A stretch of 64,000 bases of DNA from Dickeya lacustris (GCF_029635795.1 NZ_CP114280.1:1116001-1180000); one strand, 5' to 3'; counted from the first letter of the stretch, positions 45,609 through 57,275 are shown. Numbers and translations are program-made. The notes: generated from the letters alone by a model not told the origin.

Positions 45609-45635
45609 ATATGCCGGTGACGGTTTGGCCTGAAA

Positions 45636-46496
45636 TTAGCGAGTTTGGGCCTGAGCCATTTCAATGTAAATGTCGCGCAGGCGGCGCGTTATTGGCCCTG
45701 GTTTTCCATCCGCAATAGGTTGGCCATCAATACTGACAACGGGCAACACAAGGGATGTCGCTGAGGTGATAAACATTTCTTGTGCATTGCGCGCCTCTTC
45801 AGGGGTGAAGGGGCGCTCTTCTATGCAGATCTGATGCTCAGTAGCCAACTTGAGTAATGACTGGCGAGTGATGCCGTGCAAAATATCCTGGCTGAGTGGA
45901 CGGGTGATAACGGTATTATCTGCCTGAACCATATAGCAGTTACAGGATGAGCCTTCCGTAATGAAGCCGTTTTCGACGAATAACGCATCATCCGCCTGAT
46001 GTGCATGGGCATACTCTTTGGCCAGGCTTGCCGCCAGCAGACTGACCGTTTTAATGTCACGACGGTGCCAGCGAATGTCTGGGCAGGTGACAACCGATAA
46101 GCCGGTGTCTGCTTTAGGGTTTGCAATAATCGCACGTGCTTGTGTAAACAGAACCAACGTCGGTTTGATATCCGATGGTGGGAAATAGAAATCCCTGTCA
46201 CCGGCATTACCACGGCTAATTTGCAGATAAATCGCGCCTTCATGCAGCTTATTTTGGGTAATTAATTGCTGATGGATAGCCGTTAATTCCTCCACCGAGA
46301 CGGGTAGGGTGAGTGACAGCTCACGGCAAGATCGTTGCAGACGAACCAAATGGGCGTCGATATCGATCAGGCCGCCATTAATTACGCTCGTTACCTCATA
46401 AACTGCGTCGGCAAACAAGAAACCACGATCAAAGATTGAAATATTAGCCTGTGATTCAGCCAAATATTGGCCATTTAAATAAACAATACGCTGCAT
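45636..46496 (-). CDS. dat: D-amino-acid transaminase (class IV PLP enzyme)
   Basis: 286 residues from the ATG with AAGGAG seven bases upstream, giving MQRIVYLNGQYLAESQANIS. Makes D-glutamate/D-alanine by transamination. FDRGFLFADAVYEVTSV is the class IV signature; the PLP lysine is in RRDIKTVSLLAASLAKE; the phosphate-binding part is ENGFITEGSSCNCYMV. The RWHRRDIK context favours D-amino-acid transaminase over the branched-chain or aminodeoxychorismate enzymes, though substrate cannot be proven by sequence. Divergent from alaC. Confidence 0.9.
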   Translation of the reverse strand: MQRIVYLNGQYLAESQANISIFDRGFLFADAVYEVTSVINGGLIDIDAHLVRLQRSCRELSLTLPVSVEELTAIHQQLITQNKLHEGAIYLQISRGNAGDRDFYFPPSDIKPTLVLFTQARAIIANPKADTGLSVVTCPDIRWHRRDIKTVSLLAASLAKEYAHAHQADDALFVENGFITEGSSCNCYMVQADNTVITRPLSQDILHGITRQSLLKLATEHQICIEERPFTPEEARNAQEMFITSATSLVLPVVSIDGQPIADGKPGPITRRLRDIYIEMAQAQTR

Positions 46497-46857
46497 GGCA
46501 GCACTCCTTACTGATGTATTTCCCAAGCCATAATGAGGCTGAGAGATAGGGAAATGTGATAGTGGACAACGCTGTTACGGGCTGTCGCCGACGGTAGACG
46601 GTATAGAGGTTGTTAGATGGCATTATGGCGCACCAAGATACCGATTTAGGTTATCGGGTGAAAGCGTCTGTTGCCGTCTTTTATGCAACAGGGTGAAACA
46701 GCTAAAAATAACGGCATTGAGCTAACAAATGGCGTTGATAAAAATGGTACGGCGCTATCGACAGTATGGGCGAACTGGGATAGGGTGAAGAACGACTCGC
46801 TTCGCGAGTCATGCGTCGCTCGGACGGTCCGGGCGCTCACGTTATCTTGAGGATTTT
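46497..46857. other. Divergent promoter region dat/alaC
   Basis: 360 bp. A perfect hairpin GACTCGC-TTC-GCGAGTC at 46794-46810 lies about 48 bases before the alaC ATG, without a T tail; it could be a leader structure or regulator site. No gene seen. Confidence 0.5.
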
Positions 46858-48081
46858 ATGGCTGATTTTAACTCTCCACGCCGTTTTTCGCGTATTGATC
46901 GTCTTCCCCCTTATGTTTTTAATATCACCGCTGAACTAAAAATGGCGGCTCGTCGCCGTGGCGAGGACATCATCGATTTCAGTATGGGCAACCCAGATGG
47001 CCCTACGCCTGCCCATATTGTTGAGAAGCTCTGTGTTGTCGCACAACGAGAGGACACGCATGGCTACTCCACATCGCGCGGTATTCCACGTCTTCGCCGG
47101 GCGATTTCCCGCTGGTATGCCGAGCGCTATCAAGTCGATATTGACCCGGAAAGTGAGGCTATCGTTACGATCGGCTCTAAAGAGGGCCTGGCGCATTTGA
47201 TGCTGGCAACACTGGACCACGGTGATACGGTGCTGGTGCCAAACCCAAGTTACCCCATCCATATCTATGGTGCCGTTATTGCGGGAGCACAGGTGCGCTC
47301 GGTGCCATTAGTGGATGGCATTGATTTTTTCACCGAGCTTGAGCGGGCCATCAGGGAGAGTATCCCTAAACCTAAAATGATGATTTTAGGCTTTCCCTCA
47401 AACCCAACCGCCCAATGCGTGGAGTTAGACTTTTTCGAGCGCGTCGTGGCGCTGGCGAAACAGTATGGCGTTCTGGTCGTTCACGATCTGGCCTATGCCG
47501 ATATTGTTTATGATGGCTGGCAAGCGCCATCAATCATGCAGGTGCCCGGCGCTAAAGATATTGCCGTTGAGTTCTTTACCCTCTCTAAGAGCTACAACAT
47601 GGCGGGGTGGCGTATCGGTTTTATGGTCGGCAACCCTGAGCTGGTGAGTGCGCTGGCGCGTATTAAGAGTTATCACGACTATGGAACGTTTACGCCGCTG
47701 CAAGTGGCGGCGATTGCGGCACTGGAAGGCGATCAACAGTGTGTACGCGATATTGCTGAACAGTACCGCCAGCGTCGAAATGTGTTGGTGCGAGGGCTAC
47801 ATGAAGCGGGCTGGATGGTCGATGAACCGAAGGCATCAATGTACGTATGGGCCAAAATCCCTGATGCGTATGCCCATTTAGGATCGCTTGAGTTTGCCAA
47901 GCGATTGCTGGCTGAGGCTAAAGTCTGTGTCTCACCTGGGATCGGTTTTGGTGATTATGGTGATACCCACGTTCGCTTTGCATTGATAGAAAATCAGGAT
48001 CGTATTCGTCAGGCCGTTCGAGGTATTAAAGCGATGTTCCGGGCGGATGGGCTGTTAGCCGCAGCGAAAAAAGCAGAGTAA
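46858..48081 (+). CDS. alaC: Glutamate-pyruvate aminotransferase AlaC
   Basis: 407 residues, class I/II fold-type I PLP aminotransferase. Makes alanine from pyruvate and glutamate in the cytoplasm. Typical start [23 protein letters not shown] lysine in [32 protein letters not shown] holds the pyridine-N Asp. Full length, GAGG before the ATG. In E. coli alaC is also near ypdK, found here at 62464. Confidence 0.95.
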   Translation: MADFNSPRRFSRIDRLPPYVFNITAELKMAARRRGEDIIDFSMGNPDGPTPAHIVEKLCVVAQREDTHGYSTSRGIPRLRRAISRWYAERYQVDIDPESEAIVTIGSKEGLAHLMLATLDHGDTVLVPNPSYPIHIYGAVIAGAQVRSVPLVDGIDFFTELERAIRESIPKPKMMILGFPSNPTAQCVELDFFERVVALAKQYGVLVVHDLAYADIVYDGWQAPSIMQVPGAKDIAVEFFTLSKSYNMAGWRIGFMVGNPELVSALARIKSYHDYGTFTPLQVAAIAALEGDQQCVRDIAEQYRQRRNVLVRGLHEAGWMVDEPKASMYVWAKIPDAYAHLGSLEFAKRLLAEAKVCVSPGIGFGDYGDTHVRFALIENQDRIRQAVRGIKAMFRADGLLAAAKKAE

Positions 48082-48132
48082 GTTATCTGACATGCTTGCA
48101 GAAATATTTTTCTGATGCTTTGATCACGCCAT

Positions 48133-48160
48133 CCTTTGCCGCCGCTTGTGGCGGCAAAGG
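48133..48160 (+). terminator. Hairpin after alaC
   Basis: Perfect 11-bp stem CCTTTGCCGCC/GGCGGCAAAGG, 6-base loop. The T tail is poor, so it may act as an mRNA 3' stabiliser as much as a terminator. Confidence 0.55.
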
Positions 48161-48218
48161 GAGCGTGGTTTGCTAACTATTCCTGAGATGGAACTTAATC
48201 AATAAGACGAGTCGAGTC

Positions 48219-48653
48219 ATGCCATTATCTTCGTTAAAATCTTTATCTTCATTCAACGCCTTATTTTCACCCAGAACGCTTCTTCTGGCGGCCTGCTGTT
48301 TGGGGGTAGCTGCGTGCCAGACTGCGCCGACGAAAACGGGCACAACCTCAGCCGCTGCCAGCGTACCGGTTAATGAGCAAATGAACCAACTGGCGTCATT
48401 AGTGGCGGCCAGTAAATACCTTCGCGTACAGTGTGAGCGTAGTGATTTGCCGGACGACGGGGTTTTTCTTAAAACCGCGATGAAAGTGGCCGGGCAAAAA
48501 GGCTGGGATACGCGCCGCTATACGTCATTACCCCAATTAAGTGAGAGTTTATATCAGGGGTTGGTAAAAGATGGCACGCCTAAAACAACGCAATGCTCTG
48601 CATTTAATCGCTCAATAGCGCCATTTATTGACGCCATGCGCACCACGCGTTAA
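48219..48653 (+). CDS. outS: Type II secretion pilotin OutS (GspS)
   Basis: 144 residues. Outer-membrane lipoprotein that binds the C-terminal S-domain of OutD, protects it and carries it to the outer membrane. Lipobox LGVAAC with Gln following (outer-membrane sorting); the mature part is QMNQLASLVAASKYLRVQCERSDLPDD ... WDTRRYTSLPQLSESLYQGL, with the conserved cysteine pair (VQCERS, TTQCSAF). It is followed by the convergent outB, the order known in Dickeya. Confidence 0.95.
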   Translation: MPLSSLKSLSSFNALFSPRTLLLAACCLGVAACQTAPTKTGTTSAAASVPVNEQMNQLASLVAASKYLRVQCERSDLPDDGVFLKTAMKVAGQKGWDTRRYTSLPQLSESLYQGLVKDGTPKTTQCSAFNRSIAPFIDAMRTTR

Positions 48654-48736
48654 ACCTGAAGGCGCTGATACAACTGTGGCTGAATTACAGCACGCAGTTG
48701 TATCGCTGACCGTGAGCTTTTCTATAGCGTTACGTG

Positions 48737-49387
48737 CTAATCCCGTTTGGCTGTGTTGGTCGTTTTCGGGGTTTTCAGCGCCGGTTTATCCTCGCGCGGC
48801 TCATCGCTGGCCGCTGCGGACTCGGTATCCGGCTTTCCTCCCGGCCAGTCTTGCAGCGAATCCAGAATAAATGGCTCGCCATTAAAACTCAGAATTACCA
48901 TATCCTGTTCAATCTGCTCAATAATTAGCCCTGGATAGGGCGTGTCGCCTTCATGGTAGCGCTCGCCATTGAGCGTCACGCTGCGTTTATCAACCTCAGA
49001 AGTATAAACGTGGGCGCTAAACGCGATGTAAGGCAACTCGCCGACTTTAGCCGTTTGCCAGCCTACCGGTGCCGCCGTGGTCACGGGCTCGCTAGCGGGT
49101 TCTTGGGTATCCGTCGAGGATGAGGGGGCGGTGGTTGCCAGCGCCATTGCGCCAGGCTGCAACCATCCATTGGTAAGCGTTACGGTATGTGCTGCGGTCG
49201 TACCGGTAGCCATTGATGTCTGAGCCGCAACCGGTAAAGGCGCGGGTGAGACGGCGTGAATGTCTGCCCAGCGTTGGTGACAAAACCAGCCTAATCCAAA
49301 TACCAGTGCGGCATAAACAACGAGCAAGTAACCGGGAATGCGATAATGCGCTGGATATGATGTGGTAACTTCCGGTGTATTTTTCAC
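48737..49387 (-). CDS. outB: Type II secretion accessory protein OutB (GspB)
   Basis: 216 residues. Inner-membrane-anchored periplasmic protein that interacts with secretin OutD. One N-terminal membrane helix (YLLVVYAALVFGLGWF), a Thr/Ala/Pro-rich linker of about 90 residues, and the GspB domain: LPYIAFSAHVYTS, RSVTLNGERYHEGDTPYPGL, ILSFNGEPFILDSLQDWPGG. A charged tail follows. It lacks the AAA+ GspA partner, as in Dickeya/Pectobacterium. Confidence 0.95.
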   Translation of the reverse strand: MKNTPEVTTSYPAHYRIPGYLLVVYAALVFGLGWFCHQRWADIHAVSPAPLPVAAQTSMATGTTAAHTVTLTNGWLQPGAMALATTAPSSSTDTQEPASEPVTTAAPVGWQTAKVGELPYIAFSAHVYTSEVDKRSVTLNGERYHEGDTPYPGLIIEQIEQDMVILSFNGEPFILDSLQDWPGGKPDTESAAASDEPREDKPALKTPKTTNTAKRD

Positions 49388-50564
49388 GTTTTACCTCAAA
49401 CGTTATAAAGCCTCGCGTCTCTCCCAGACGCATGACAACAAGGGCAACGGAATAGCCATCCGTTGCCTCATTTTTCAGGAAAAGAGAAGGAATAATCAAC
49501 GCTTAATCCTGTTTATGTGACCTGAATGCCATTTCAACAACATTCTATTACGCTGCTCACTAATGCCAGTAAAATTTTGAGCCTGGTCGCAAAAAAAACT
49601 CAGGGATATGGTTTAATGAAACGGCGTTTTACTGTCGGTTTAGTGATGTTTCTTTTTGGTTGGCACGATGTCTAAAACAAACTCAGATGAGGCCAGCGTT
49701 GAATTGTGAGGAAATATATCATCAGTACGACGCTTATCAACACTCACAATTTGCTACCACAGGTAAGACAGCGATATCAGAAATCTGTTACGCTGCTTAC
49801 CGAAACTCGTAAAAAGCGGTGTGAGTGATGCACCGGATATTAGCCGCAGCAACGTCTTTGCGTATGGACGTGAGTCGTGGTGTGGAGTGATGTGTATATC
49901 GTGTGGAATATAGCTTCTTGCGATGCTGCGTTATATTACCGCTAATTGCATCACACGCTATTGTGCATCGATGTAATTGGAACGATGTAACTAGAATGTA
50001 ATTATTTTGTTTCCTTGAATGTTTTTCGTTGCGTTGCCGCGAAGTATTTTATGTTCAGGCCGGTTTGTTTGTTAGGTGTGTGCTTCGTTGTGAAACATTT
50101 TTCGTTGCTGAAAACTGAAAAATAGTGGGAAAAAATGTGGCTGAACCGATGATTGTTCGCCCTATACCTGCGTTACATTGTTGAGCGCTTTTAGCCCTTA
50201 CCCGGCGCCATCGGCGCGACAAATCGTCTGGCATAACAGGAAACAGGATGCCTGTCTGCCGGTAATACGATTAGGCAGGCCAAAAGCTGGCGCTGACGCG
50301 GCGTTTACCGCTGGTGCAGTCGTCATGGTTAGCGGATGTCATGGTGTTATGTTCTGCGGTTTGATGGTGTGTCAGACAGGTGAATGGAGTTATCCGGTCA
50401 TCTGTGTCGCCAGCGAAAGCAAAGGAATATCCGCGTGATGTCAGCACAGTAACAAATTGATATGCCATGTTTTTGTAGATAAAAATATGGTGTTGTATGG
50501 CCCTTATGCCGCGTGATGAATGCGGCAAGGATAATCGGCGAACACATAGGGATAATGTTTGCAG
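49388..50564. other. Long regulatory gap between outB and outC
   Basis: 1.18 kb without a recognisable gene; short open frames (for example 50178-50438) lack family resemblance. It holds two KdgR-like sites (49617-49631; 50091-50104) and should contain the outC operon promoter. No outT gene could be recognised. Confidence 0.55.
49617..49631. promoter_or_regulatory. Candidate KdgR box
   Basis: TGAAACGGCGTTTTA fits the remembered KdgR consensus TGAAACATTGTTTCA at 11 of 15 positions, with both half-sites recognisable and AAT before it. KdgR represses out genes in Dickeya until pectin catabolites appear. It is 230 bp upstream of outB and 934 bp upstream of outC. A second, weaker site TGAAACATTTTTCG is at 50091-50104. 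Confidence 0.4.
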
Positions 50565-51383
50565 ATGAATATCGCGAAATTGCCACCGTTATCGCCGTCT
50601 GTTATCAGACGGGTCTTGTTTTATCTTCTGATGCTGTTGATTTGCCAACAACTGGCGATGATCTTCTGGCGTGTCGGCTTGCCTGATAACACGCCGATAG
50701 CCAGTGTGCAGATAACGCCTGCTCAGGCGCGGCAGCAGCCCGTGACCTTGAATGATTTCACACTGTTTGGCCTGTCACCCGATAAAGGCAAACCCAGTGC
50801 GCTGGATGCGTCTCAGATGACGGATCTCCCCCCTTCAACGTTGAATCTTTCGCTGACTGGCGTCATGGTCGGTAATGACGAATCCCGTTCTATTGCGATT
50901 ATCAGCAAAGATAACGAGCAATTCAGCCGTGGCGTCAATGAAGAGGTGCCCGGTTATAACGCCAAAATTGTGTCAATTCGCACGGATAAAGTGGTATTGC
51001 AATATCAGGGGCGTTATGAGGTGCTGGGCTTGTATGGTCAGGAAGAGGGGGGCTCGGACGGCGCACCAGGCGCGACGCTCAAAGAGCAACTGCAACAGCG
51101 TGCGTCAACAACCATGAGCGATTACGTGTCATTTTCCCCCATTATTAATGATAACAAGTTGCAAGGTTATCGGCTGAATCCTGGGCCGAAGAGCGATTCG
51201 TTTTACCGTGTCGGGCTTCAGGACAATGACCTGGCTGTCGCGCTGAATGGCCTTGATTTACATGATGAGGAACAAGCAAAAAAAGCCATGGAGCGTATGG
51301 CTGATGTGCACAACTTTACCCTGACCGTGGAGCGGGATGGCCAACGGCAGGATATTTATATGGAATTTGGGGGAGAAGAGTAA
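50565..51383 (+). CDS. outC: Type II secretion protein OutC (GspC)
   Basis: 272 residues from the ATG giving [20 protein letters not shown]. Inner-membrane platform protein linking to secretin OutD and substrates. One membrane helix (~17-35), homology-region domain LNDFTLFG ... [22 protein letters not shown] with the [28 protein letters not shown] core, and a C-terminal PDZ domain ([34 protein letters not shown]). First gene of the outC-O operon; outD begins 1 bp after its stop. Confidence 0.97.
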   Translation: MNIAKLPPLSPSVIRRVLFYLLMLLICQQLAMIFWRVGLPDNTPIASVQITPAQARQQPVTLNDFTLFGLSPDKGKPSALDASQMTDLPPSTLNLSLTGVMVGNDESRSIAIISKDNEQFSRGVNEEVPGYNAKIVSIRTDKVVLQYQGRYEVLGLYGQEEGGSDGAPGATLKEQLQQRASTTMSDYVSFSPIINDNKLQGYRLNPGPKSDSFYRVGLQDNDLAVALNGLDLHDEEQAKKAMERMADVHNFTLTVERDGQRQDIYMEFGGEE

Positions 51384-51384
51384 C

Positions 51385-53526
51385 GTGCTTGGCAAAAGGA
51401 TAAAAAAACGCTGGGGGTGGCTGGGGTTTACCGTTCTCCTGCTCGGCTCTACATATAGCTGGTCGGCTGAGTTTTCCGCCAGTTTCAAAGGGACGGATAT
51501 TCAAGAATTTATTAATACCGTCAGTAAAAACCTGAACAAAACGGTGATCATTGATCCGACCGTACGCGGCACCATCAGTGTTCGCAGCTACGATATGATG
51601 AACGAAGATCAATATTATCAGTTCTTTCTTAGCGTCCTCGATGTGTATGGCTTTTCTGTCGTGCCGATGGATAACGGCGTATTAAAAGTTATCCGCTCTA
51701 AAGACGCAAAATCCTCCTCCATTCCATTAGCCAATAATGAGCAACCCGGTGTCGGCGATGAGCTGGTCACTCGCGTGGTGCCACTGAGCAATGTGACGGC
51801 TCGCGATCTGGCGCCATTGTTACGCCAGTTAAACGATAATGCTGGCGCGGGAACCGTGGTGCACTATGAGCCCTCGAACGTCTTGTTGATGACCGGACGA
51901 GCGGCGGTTATTAAACGGTTGGTGGAAATCGTCGCGACTGTTGATAAAACCGGCGACCGTGAAATGGTGACGGTGCCGTTGACACATGCTTCGGCAGAAG
52001 ATGTGGCGAAATTAATTAACGAACTTGGTAAGAATGATGAAAAAAATGCATTACCAAGTACGATGGTGGCGAATGTGGTTGCCGATGAGCGCACCAACTC
52101 GGTGGTGGTCAGTGGCGAAGAGAATGCGCGTAACCGTGCAGTCGAGATGATCCGCCAACTGGACCGCAAGCAGGTGGTGCAGGGTGGCACCAAAGTTATC
52201 TACCTGAAATACGCTAAGGCGTTGGATCTTATCGAGGTGCTGGCGGGTAACGGAACCAGCGGCAATCGCAACGGTTCGTCTGGATCATCCCGTTCCGCAT
52301 CGTCCCGTACTGGCAGCAGTTTAAGCAACAGCAATAACAGCAGCACAACCAGTTCCTCTAACTCGTCGGGCAGTTCTTCATCCTCATCATCAAGTTCCAG
52401 CATGGGGTTTGGCTCGGCGTTTGGTTCAGCCAATAGCTCCGGCGGGCGCACCATTACCATTCAAGGTAAGGAAGTGATTGTTCGCGCGCATGATCAGACC
52501 AACTCACTCATTATCACCGCGCCGCCCGATATCATGCGCGATCTGGAGCAGGTGATTAATCAACTCGATATCCGCCGTCCGCAGGTGTTGGTTGAAGCGA
52601 TTATCGCTGAAATTCAGGATGCTGACGGGCTGAATCTGGGAATCCAGTGGGCGAATAAGCGGGCGGGGATGACCCAGTTCACCAATACTGGTATTCCGAT
52701 TTCAACAGCGGTTATCGGAACCGATCAGTACCGCAGCGACGGCACTCTGACGACCAGTTACGCCAGCGCGCTGGGCAGCTTTAACGGCATTGCCGCTGGT
52801 TTTTACCGGGGTAACTGGTCAATGCTGTTAACCGCTTTGTCGCAGGATACCAAAAACGATGTGCTCGCCACGCCGAGTATCGTCACGCTGGATAACATGG
52901 AAGCGACCTTTAATGTTGGGCAGGAAGTGCCGGTGTTGACCGGTTCACAAACGACGGTAGGGTCTGGGAACAATATTTTTAACACCGTTGAGCGTAAGAC
53001 GGTGGGCATTAAATTGCGTGTGAAACCGCAGATCAATGAAGGTGATTCGGTGCTGCTGCAAATTGAGCAGGAAGTGTCCAGTGTGGCAGACACGGCCAGC
53101 AGCACCAATAGCTCGCTGGGTGCGACGTTTAATACCCGCACGGTGAATAACGCGGTGATGGTGACAAACGGTGAAACGGTTGTGGTCGGCGGTTTACTCG
53201 ATAAGAGCACGGTTGAAACCAATAACAAAGTGCCGTTATTAGGCGATATTCCCGTGCTGGGCAACCTGTTCCGCTCGAAGAGCCAAAAAGTGGACAAACG
53301 AAATCTGATGTTGTTCCTGCGCCCAACGATTATTCGCGATCCCAAGCAGTTCCAGGATGCCTCTGTCAGCAAATACCGCAGCTTTAACAATGAGCAGCAG
53401 CAGCAACGCGGTGAGGGCAACAGTGTACTGGATAGCAATACGGTGCGTTTGCCGGGCGGCGGCAGCTATACCTTCCGTCAGGTGCAATCATCTATTGCCG
53501 CGTTTTATCAGCCGGAGGGCCGATGA
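51385..53526 (+). CDS. outD: Type II secretion secretin OutD (GspD)
   Basis: 713 residues from GTG ([12 protein letters not shown]) immediately after outC; an ATG inside outC in the same frame is less likely because signal peptide and spacing fit GTG. Forms the 15-mer outer-membrane channel. Domains: signal peptide ending WSA; N0 ([20 protein letters not shown]); N1-N3; a Ser/Asn-rich linker of about 70 residues in N3 (~nt 52255-52440); secretin core with [12 protein letters not shown] and [18 protein letters not shown]-domain at the end ([15 protein letters not shown]) for OutS binding. Confidence 0.97.
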   Translation: MLGKRIKKRWGWLGFTVLLLGSTYSWSAEFSASFKGTDIQEFINTVSKNLNKTVIIDPTVRGTISVRSYDMMNEDQYYQFFLSVLDVYGFSVVPMDNGVLKVIRSKDAKSSSIPLANNEQPGVGDELVTRVVPLSNVTARDLAPLLRQLNDNAGAGTVVHYEPSNVLLMTGRAAVIKRLVEIVATVDKTGDREMVTVPLTHASAEDVAKLINELGKNDEKNALPSTMVANVVADERTNSVVVSGEENARNRAVEMIRQLDRKQVVQGGTKVIYLKYAKALDLIEVLAGNGTSGNRNGSSGSSRSASSRTGSSLSNSNNSSTTSSSNSSGSSSSSSSSSSMGFGSAFGSANSSGGRTITIQGKEVIVRAHDQTNSLIITAPPDIMRDLEQVINQLDIRRPQVLVEAIIAEIQDADGLNLGIQWANKRAGMTQFTNTGIPISTAVIGTDQYRSDGTLTTSYASALGSFNGIAAGFYRGNWSMLLTALSQDTKNDVLATPSIVTLDNMEATFNVGQEVPVLTGSQTTVGSGNNIFNTVERKTVGIKLRVKPQINEGDSVLLQIEQEVSSVADTASSTNSSLGATFNTRTVNNAVMVTNGETVVVGGLLDKSTVETNNKVPLLGDIPVLGNLFRSKSQKVDKRNLMLFLRPTIIRDPKQFQDASVSKYRSFNNEQQQQRGEGNSVLDSNTVRLPGGGSYTFRQVQSSIAAFYQPEGR

Positions 53527-55019
53527 GCGATCAGCCCATCAACACGGCTGAGTTAAGGCCGGTATTGCCGTTCGCGTTTGCCCGCGCCCAGCAAATTCTG
53601 CTCTTGCAGAATGATGCCGCAGAGGTGGCTGAAGTCGTCTGCGTGCCACACACACCTGCGCCTGCACTACTGGAGGCGCGGCGCGTGGCAGGACGTGAGC
53701 TTGCCATTACACAGGTCAGCCCGGATGAGTTTGAGCGGCAATTGGTGATGCGCTATCAGCGTGATTCTGAAGAGGCGCGTCGGTTGATGGAAGATATCGG
53801 CAACGATATCGATTTTTATACTCTGGCAGAGGAACTGCCGGATAGCGATGATCTGTTGGATGCAGAGGATGACGCGCCGATTATTCGTCTTATCAATGCG
53901 ATGCTGACGGAAGCTATCAAACACAAAGCGTCGGATATTCATATTGAAACCTTTGAGCGTCATTTGCTGATTCGGTTTCGTATTGATGGGGTATTGCGTG
54001 AGATTCTGCGTCCGCAGCGGCAACTGGCTTCCTTGCTGGTATCGCGTATCAAGGTGATGGCAAAGCTGGATATTGCGGAAAAGCGTGTTCCTCAGGATGG
54101 TCGAATGGCGCTTCGCATCGGTGGCCGCGCTATTGATGTGCGCGTTTCTACGCTGCCTTCCAACTATGGCGAACGCGTGGTGTTGCGTCTTCTCGACAAA
54201 AACAGCGTGCGGCTGGATCTGGAAACGCTGGGGATGGCTGAACATAACCGCCGCAAACTGGATACGCTCATCCATCGACCGCATGGCATTATTTTGGTGA
54301 CGGGCCCGACCGGTTCAGGGAAAAGTACCACGCTGTATGCGGCGTTAAGCCGCCTGAATTCAGCCGAGCGTAATATCATGACGGTCGAAGACCCGATTGA
54401 ATATGAACTTGAAGGCATCGGGCAAACACAGGTTAACCCGAAAGTGGATATGACGTTTGCCCGTGGTCTACGCGCAATTCTGCGTCAAGACCCGGATGTG
54501 GTGTTGGTGGGCGAGATCCGTGATGGCGAAACGGCGCAAATTGCGGTGCAGGCCTCGCTGACCGGGCATTTGGTTTTGTCCACTTTGCACACCAATAGTG
54601 CGCTTGGGGCGTTGTCGCGGTTGCAGGATATGGGCGTCGAGCCCTTTTTACTCTCCACGTCTCTGCTGGGGGTGTTAGCCCAGCGACTGGTGCGCACACT
54701 ATGCCCTGACTGCCGTCAGCCGTACACGATTGATGCTGAACAGGCGGAGCAAACCGGCTTGCCTGTGGCGACGACGCTGTATCACCCCGGCGGGTGTGAG
54801 AAGTGTAATTACACAGGCTACCGTGGCCGAACAGGTATCCATGAGCTGTTGATTATCGATGATACGGTGCGTACCGCTATTCATCGTGGCGAAAGTGAGT
54901 TAGGGATTGCCCGTATGTTGGGAGAAAAACGGGTAACAATTCGTCAGGATGGCCTGGATAAGGTTCTGGCGGGCGTCACCACCTGGGAAGAGGTGGTTCG
55001 GGTAACAAAAGAGGAATGA
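53523..55019 (+). CDS. outE: Type II secretion ATPase OutE (GspE)
   Basis: 498 residues. Cytoplasmic hexameric ATPase driving pseudopilus assembly through OutL. Walker [15 protein letters not shown], Asp box [20 protein letters not shown], Walker [20 protein letters not shown], His box [12 protein letters not shown] tetracysteine zinc finger is present: LCPDCRQPY ... [23 protein letters not shown] overlap with outD. Confidence 0.98.
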   Translation: MSDQPINTAELRPVLPFAFARAQQILLLQNDAAEVAEVVCVPHTPAPALLEARRVAGRELAITQVSPDEFERQLVMRYQRDSEEARRLMEDIGNDIDFYTLAEELPDSDDLLDAEDDAPIIRLINAMLTEAIKHKASDIHIETFERHLLIRFRIDGVLREILRPQRQLASLLVSRIKVMAKLDIAEKRVPQDGRMALRIGGRAIDVRVSTLPSNYGERVVLRLLDKNSVRLDLETLGMAEHNRRKLDTLIHRPHGIILVTGPTGSGKSTTLYAALSRLNSAERNIMTVEDPIEYELEGIGQTQVNPKVDMTFARGLRAILRQDPDVVLVGEIRDGETAQIAVQASLTGHLVLSTLHTNSALGALSRLQDMGVEPFLLSTSLLGVLAQRLVRTLCPDCRQPYTIDAEQAEQTGLPVATTLYHPGGCEKCNYTGYRGRTGIHELLIIDDTVRTAIHRGESELGIARMLGEKRVTIRQDGLDKVLAGVTTWEEVVRVTKEE

Positions 55020-55020
55020 C

Positions 55021-56247
55021 ATGGCGCTGTTCCAGTATCAGGCATTGAATGCTCAGGGAAAAAAGAGTCAGGGGATGCAGGAGGCCGACTCTGCGCGCCA
55101 TGCCCGCCAATTGTTGCGTGAAAAGGGGCTGATACCGGTTCAAATTTCAGAGCAGCGGGGCGAGGTCAACACCCGTTCAGGGCTTTCGCTGTCTTTGCGT
55201 CGTTCTTACCGCATCAGCGCGAGCGATCTGGCATTGTTAACGCGCCAGTTAGCCACGTTGGTTGCAGCGGCGTTGCCGCTGGAAGAGGCGCTTGATGCGG
55301 TGGCAAAACAGAGTGAAAAACCCAAACTCAGCGGGTTAATGGCAGCCGTGCGAGCCAAAGTGGTCGAGGGGCATTCTCTGGCTGAGGCCATGGGGAATTT
55401 CCCCGGCAGCTTTGAGCGTTTGTACTGTGCGATGGTGGCCGCCGGGGAAGCCTCGGGCCATCTGGATGCGGTGCTCAACCGATTAGCGGATTACACCGAA
55501 CAGCGCCAGCAGATGCGCAGCCGCATTCAGCAAGCGATGATTTACCCCTGTGTGCTGACGCTGGTGGCGATTTCCGTCGTGTCGATTTTGTTGTCGGCGG
55601 TGGTGCCTAAGGTTGTTGAGCAGTTTATTCACATGAAGCAGGCCCTGCCGTTTTCAACCCGCCTTTTGATGAGCGTCAGCGATGCAGTCAGAACCTTTGG
55701 CCCTTGGGTGGTGCTGTTACTGGTATTGGTGGTGATGGCCGCACGGGTCTTGCTACGTCAGGATAAGTACCGACTGGTCTTTCATCGACGCCTGTTAGTG
55801 TTGCCGTTAATCGGGCGAATTGCGCGCGGTCTGAATACCGCTCGTTATGCTCGCACACTGAGTATTCTGAACTCCAGCGCAGTGCCACTGCTTCAGGCCA
55901 TGCGCATTAGCGGCGACGTGTTGACTAATGACTATGCGCGTTTCCGGCTCGGGCAGGCGACAGACGCCGTGCGCGAAGGGGTGAGTCTGCATAAAGCGTT
56001 AGAGCAGACGGCGCTGTTTCCGCCGATGATGCGCCACATGATAGCCAGCGGTGAGCGCAGCGGCGAGCTCGACAGTATGTTGACCCGGGCAGCCGATAAT
56101 CAGGATAGAGAATTCAGCGCCCAAATGACGCTGGCATTAGGGTTATTTGAACCGTTACTGGTCGTCAGTATGGCGGGGATCGTGTTGTTCATCGTGCTGG
56201 CTATCCTTCAGCCGATCCTGCAATTGAACACCATGATGAGTATGTAG
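55021..56247 (+). CDS. outF: Type II secretion platform protein OutF (GspF)
   Basis: 408 residues. Polytopic inner-membrane platform protein contacting OutE/OutL. Start [18 protein letters not shown]; two T2SSF domains ([22 protein letters not shown] and [21 protein letters not shown]); [19 protein letters not shown] and [19 protein letters not shown]; three membrane helices, the last [22 protein letters not shown]. One base after outE. Confidence 0.98.
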   Translation: MALFQYQALNAQGKKSQGMQEADSARHARQLLREKGLIPVQISEQRGEVNTRSGLSLSLRRSYRISASDLALLTRQLATLVAAALPLEEALDAVAKQSEKPKLSGLMAAVRAKVVEGHSLAEAMGNFPGSFERLYCAMVAAGEASGHLDAVLNRLADYTEQRQQMRSRIQQAMIYPCVLTLVAISVVSILLSAVVPKVVEQFIHMKQALPFSTRLLMSVSDAVRTFGPWVVLLLVLVVMAARVLLRQDKYRLVFHRRLLVLPLIGRIARGLNTARYARTLSILNSSAVPLLQAMRISGDVLTNDYARFRLGQATDAVREGVSLHKALEQTALFPPMMRHMIASGERSGELDSMLTRAADNQDREFSAQMTLALGLFEPLLVVSMAGIVLFIVLAILQPILQLNTMMSM

Positions 56248-56280
56248 CAAAGATTGATACGTTAATTGAGGTAACAAAAG

Positions 56281-56733
56281 ATGGAACGACGTCAGCGAGG
56301 TTTTACCCTGTTGGAGATTATGGTGGTCATCGTCATTCTTGGCGTATTGGCAAGCCTGGTTGTCCCCAACCTGATGGGCAACAAAGAAAAAGCCGACAAG
56401 CAGAAAGCCATTAGCGACATAGTTGCGCTGGAAAGCGCACTGGATATGTACAAGCTCGATAACAGCCGCTATCCGACGACCGAGCAAGGGTTGGCGGCAC
56501 TGGTGAAGAAGCCCACCACGCCGCCGGAAGCGCGTAACTACCCGCAGGATGGCTATATCCGCCGTCTTCCGCAAGATCCGTGGGGCGCTGAGTATCAATT
56601 GGTGAGCCCTGGACGTCACGGCAAGATTGACGTGTTCTCTTATGGCCCTGACGGTATGCCTGAAACCGATGATGATATTGGCAACTGGAATGTAGGCAAC
56701 GGCGCCCACGGCAACGCAAGCGGGAATCAGTAA
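56281..56733 (+). CDS. outG: Major pseudopilin OutG (GspG)
   Basis: 150 residues. Main subunit of the pseudopilus. Prepilin cleavage site RQRG^FTLLEIMVVIVILGVLASLV with Glu5; the C-terminal region holds the calcium-binding loop (RYPTTEQGLAALVKKP, FSYGPDGMPETDDDIGNW). Processed by OutO. Confidence 0.98.
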   Translation: MERRQRGFTLLEIMVVIVILGVLASLVVPNLMGNKEKADKQKAISDIVALESALDMYKLDNSRYPTTEQGLAALVKKPTTPPEARNYPQDGYIRRLPQDPWGAEYQLVSPGRHGKIDVFSYGPDGMPETDDDIGNWNVGNGAHGNASGNQ

Positions 56734-56735
56734 CT

Positions 56736-57275
56736 GTGCGGCAGCGGGGATTTACGCTACTGGAAATCATGCTGGTGGTGTTGCTGGCGGGCGTGGCTGC
56801 CACGCTGGTGATGATGGCAATCCCTGCGCCAAAACAGCAAAGCAGTGAATGGCAAATTGCCCGTTTTAAGGCGCAATTGCAGTATGCGGTGGAGGATAGT
56901 CAGATGAATGACCATATTCTGGGGATTTATATCCAGCCCCACCGCTGGCAATACGCCTTGCTACAACGTCAGGTGGTGGAGAATTCGCCGGAGGATCAGC
57001 AACGTTTGCGTTATGTCTGGATACCCTGGCAACCGTATCGGATGTCATCGCCCAGCGAACTGCCCGCCAGCTTCCAGATTGAGTTGACGACGCAGGTGGC
57101 TGCGTCGGGCGAGGGGACGGGATTTTCCCCCGGCAATGGCGATCCGCACATTTTGATTCTGCCCGGTGGCGAGGTCACGCCGTTTCGTCTAGGTCTGCGC
57201 AATGGTAATGACACCGCCTGGCTTCAGGTGGATACCAACGGGCGGGTGCAAACCTCGCAGGAATCGGAACATTAA
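56736..57275 (+). CDS. outH: Minor pseudopilin OutH (GspH)
   Basis: 179 residues from GTG two bases after the outG stop: MRQRG^FTLLEIMLVVLLAGVAATLV with Glu5. Beta-rich C-terminus (ILILPGGEVTPFRLGLRNGNDTAWLQVDTNGRVQ) typical of GspH, which joins the pilus tip complex to OutG. Confidence 0.96.
   Translation: MRQRGFTLLEIMLVVLLAGVAATLVMMAIPAPKQQSSEWQIARFKAQLQYAVEDSQMNDHILGIYIQPHRWQYALLQRQVVENSPEDQQRLRYVWIPWQPYRMSSPSELPASFQIELTTQVAASGEGTGFSPGNGDPHILILPGGEVTPFRLGLRNGNDTAWLQVDTNGRVQTSQESEH

Noticed and set aside
50178..50438. 86-codon frame in the outB-outC gap as a possible outT
   Set aside because: No remembered similarity, no ribosome site, composition unlike neighbours.
52255..52440. Repetitive Ser/Asn codon stretch in outD that looks like a tandem repeat
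   Set aside because: It encodes the flexible linker known in this secretin family; not an independent repeat element.
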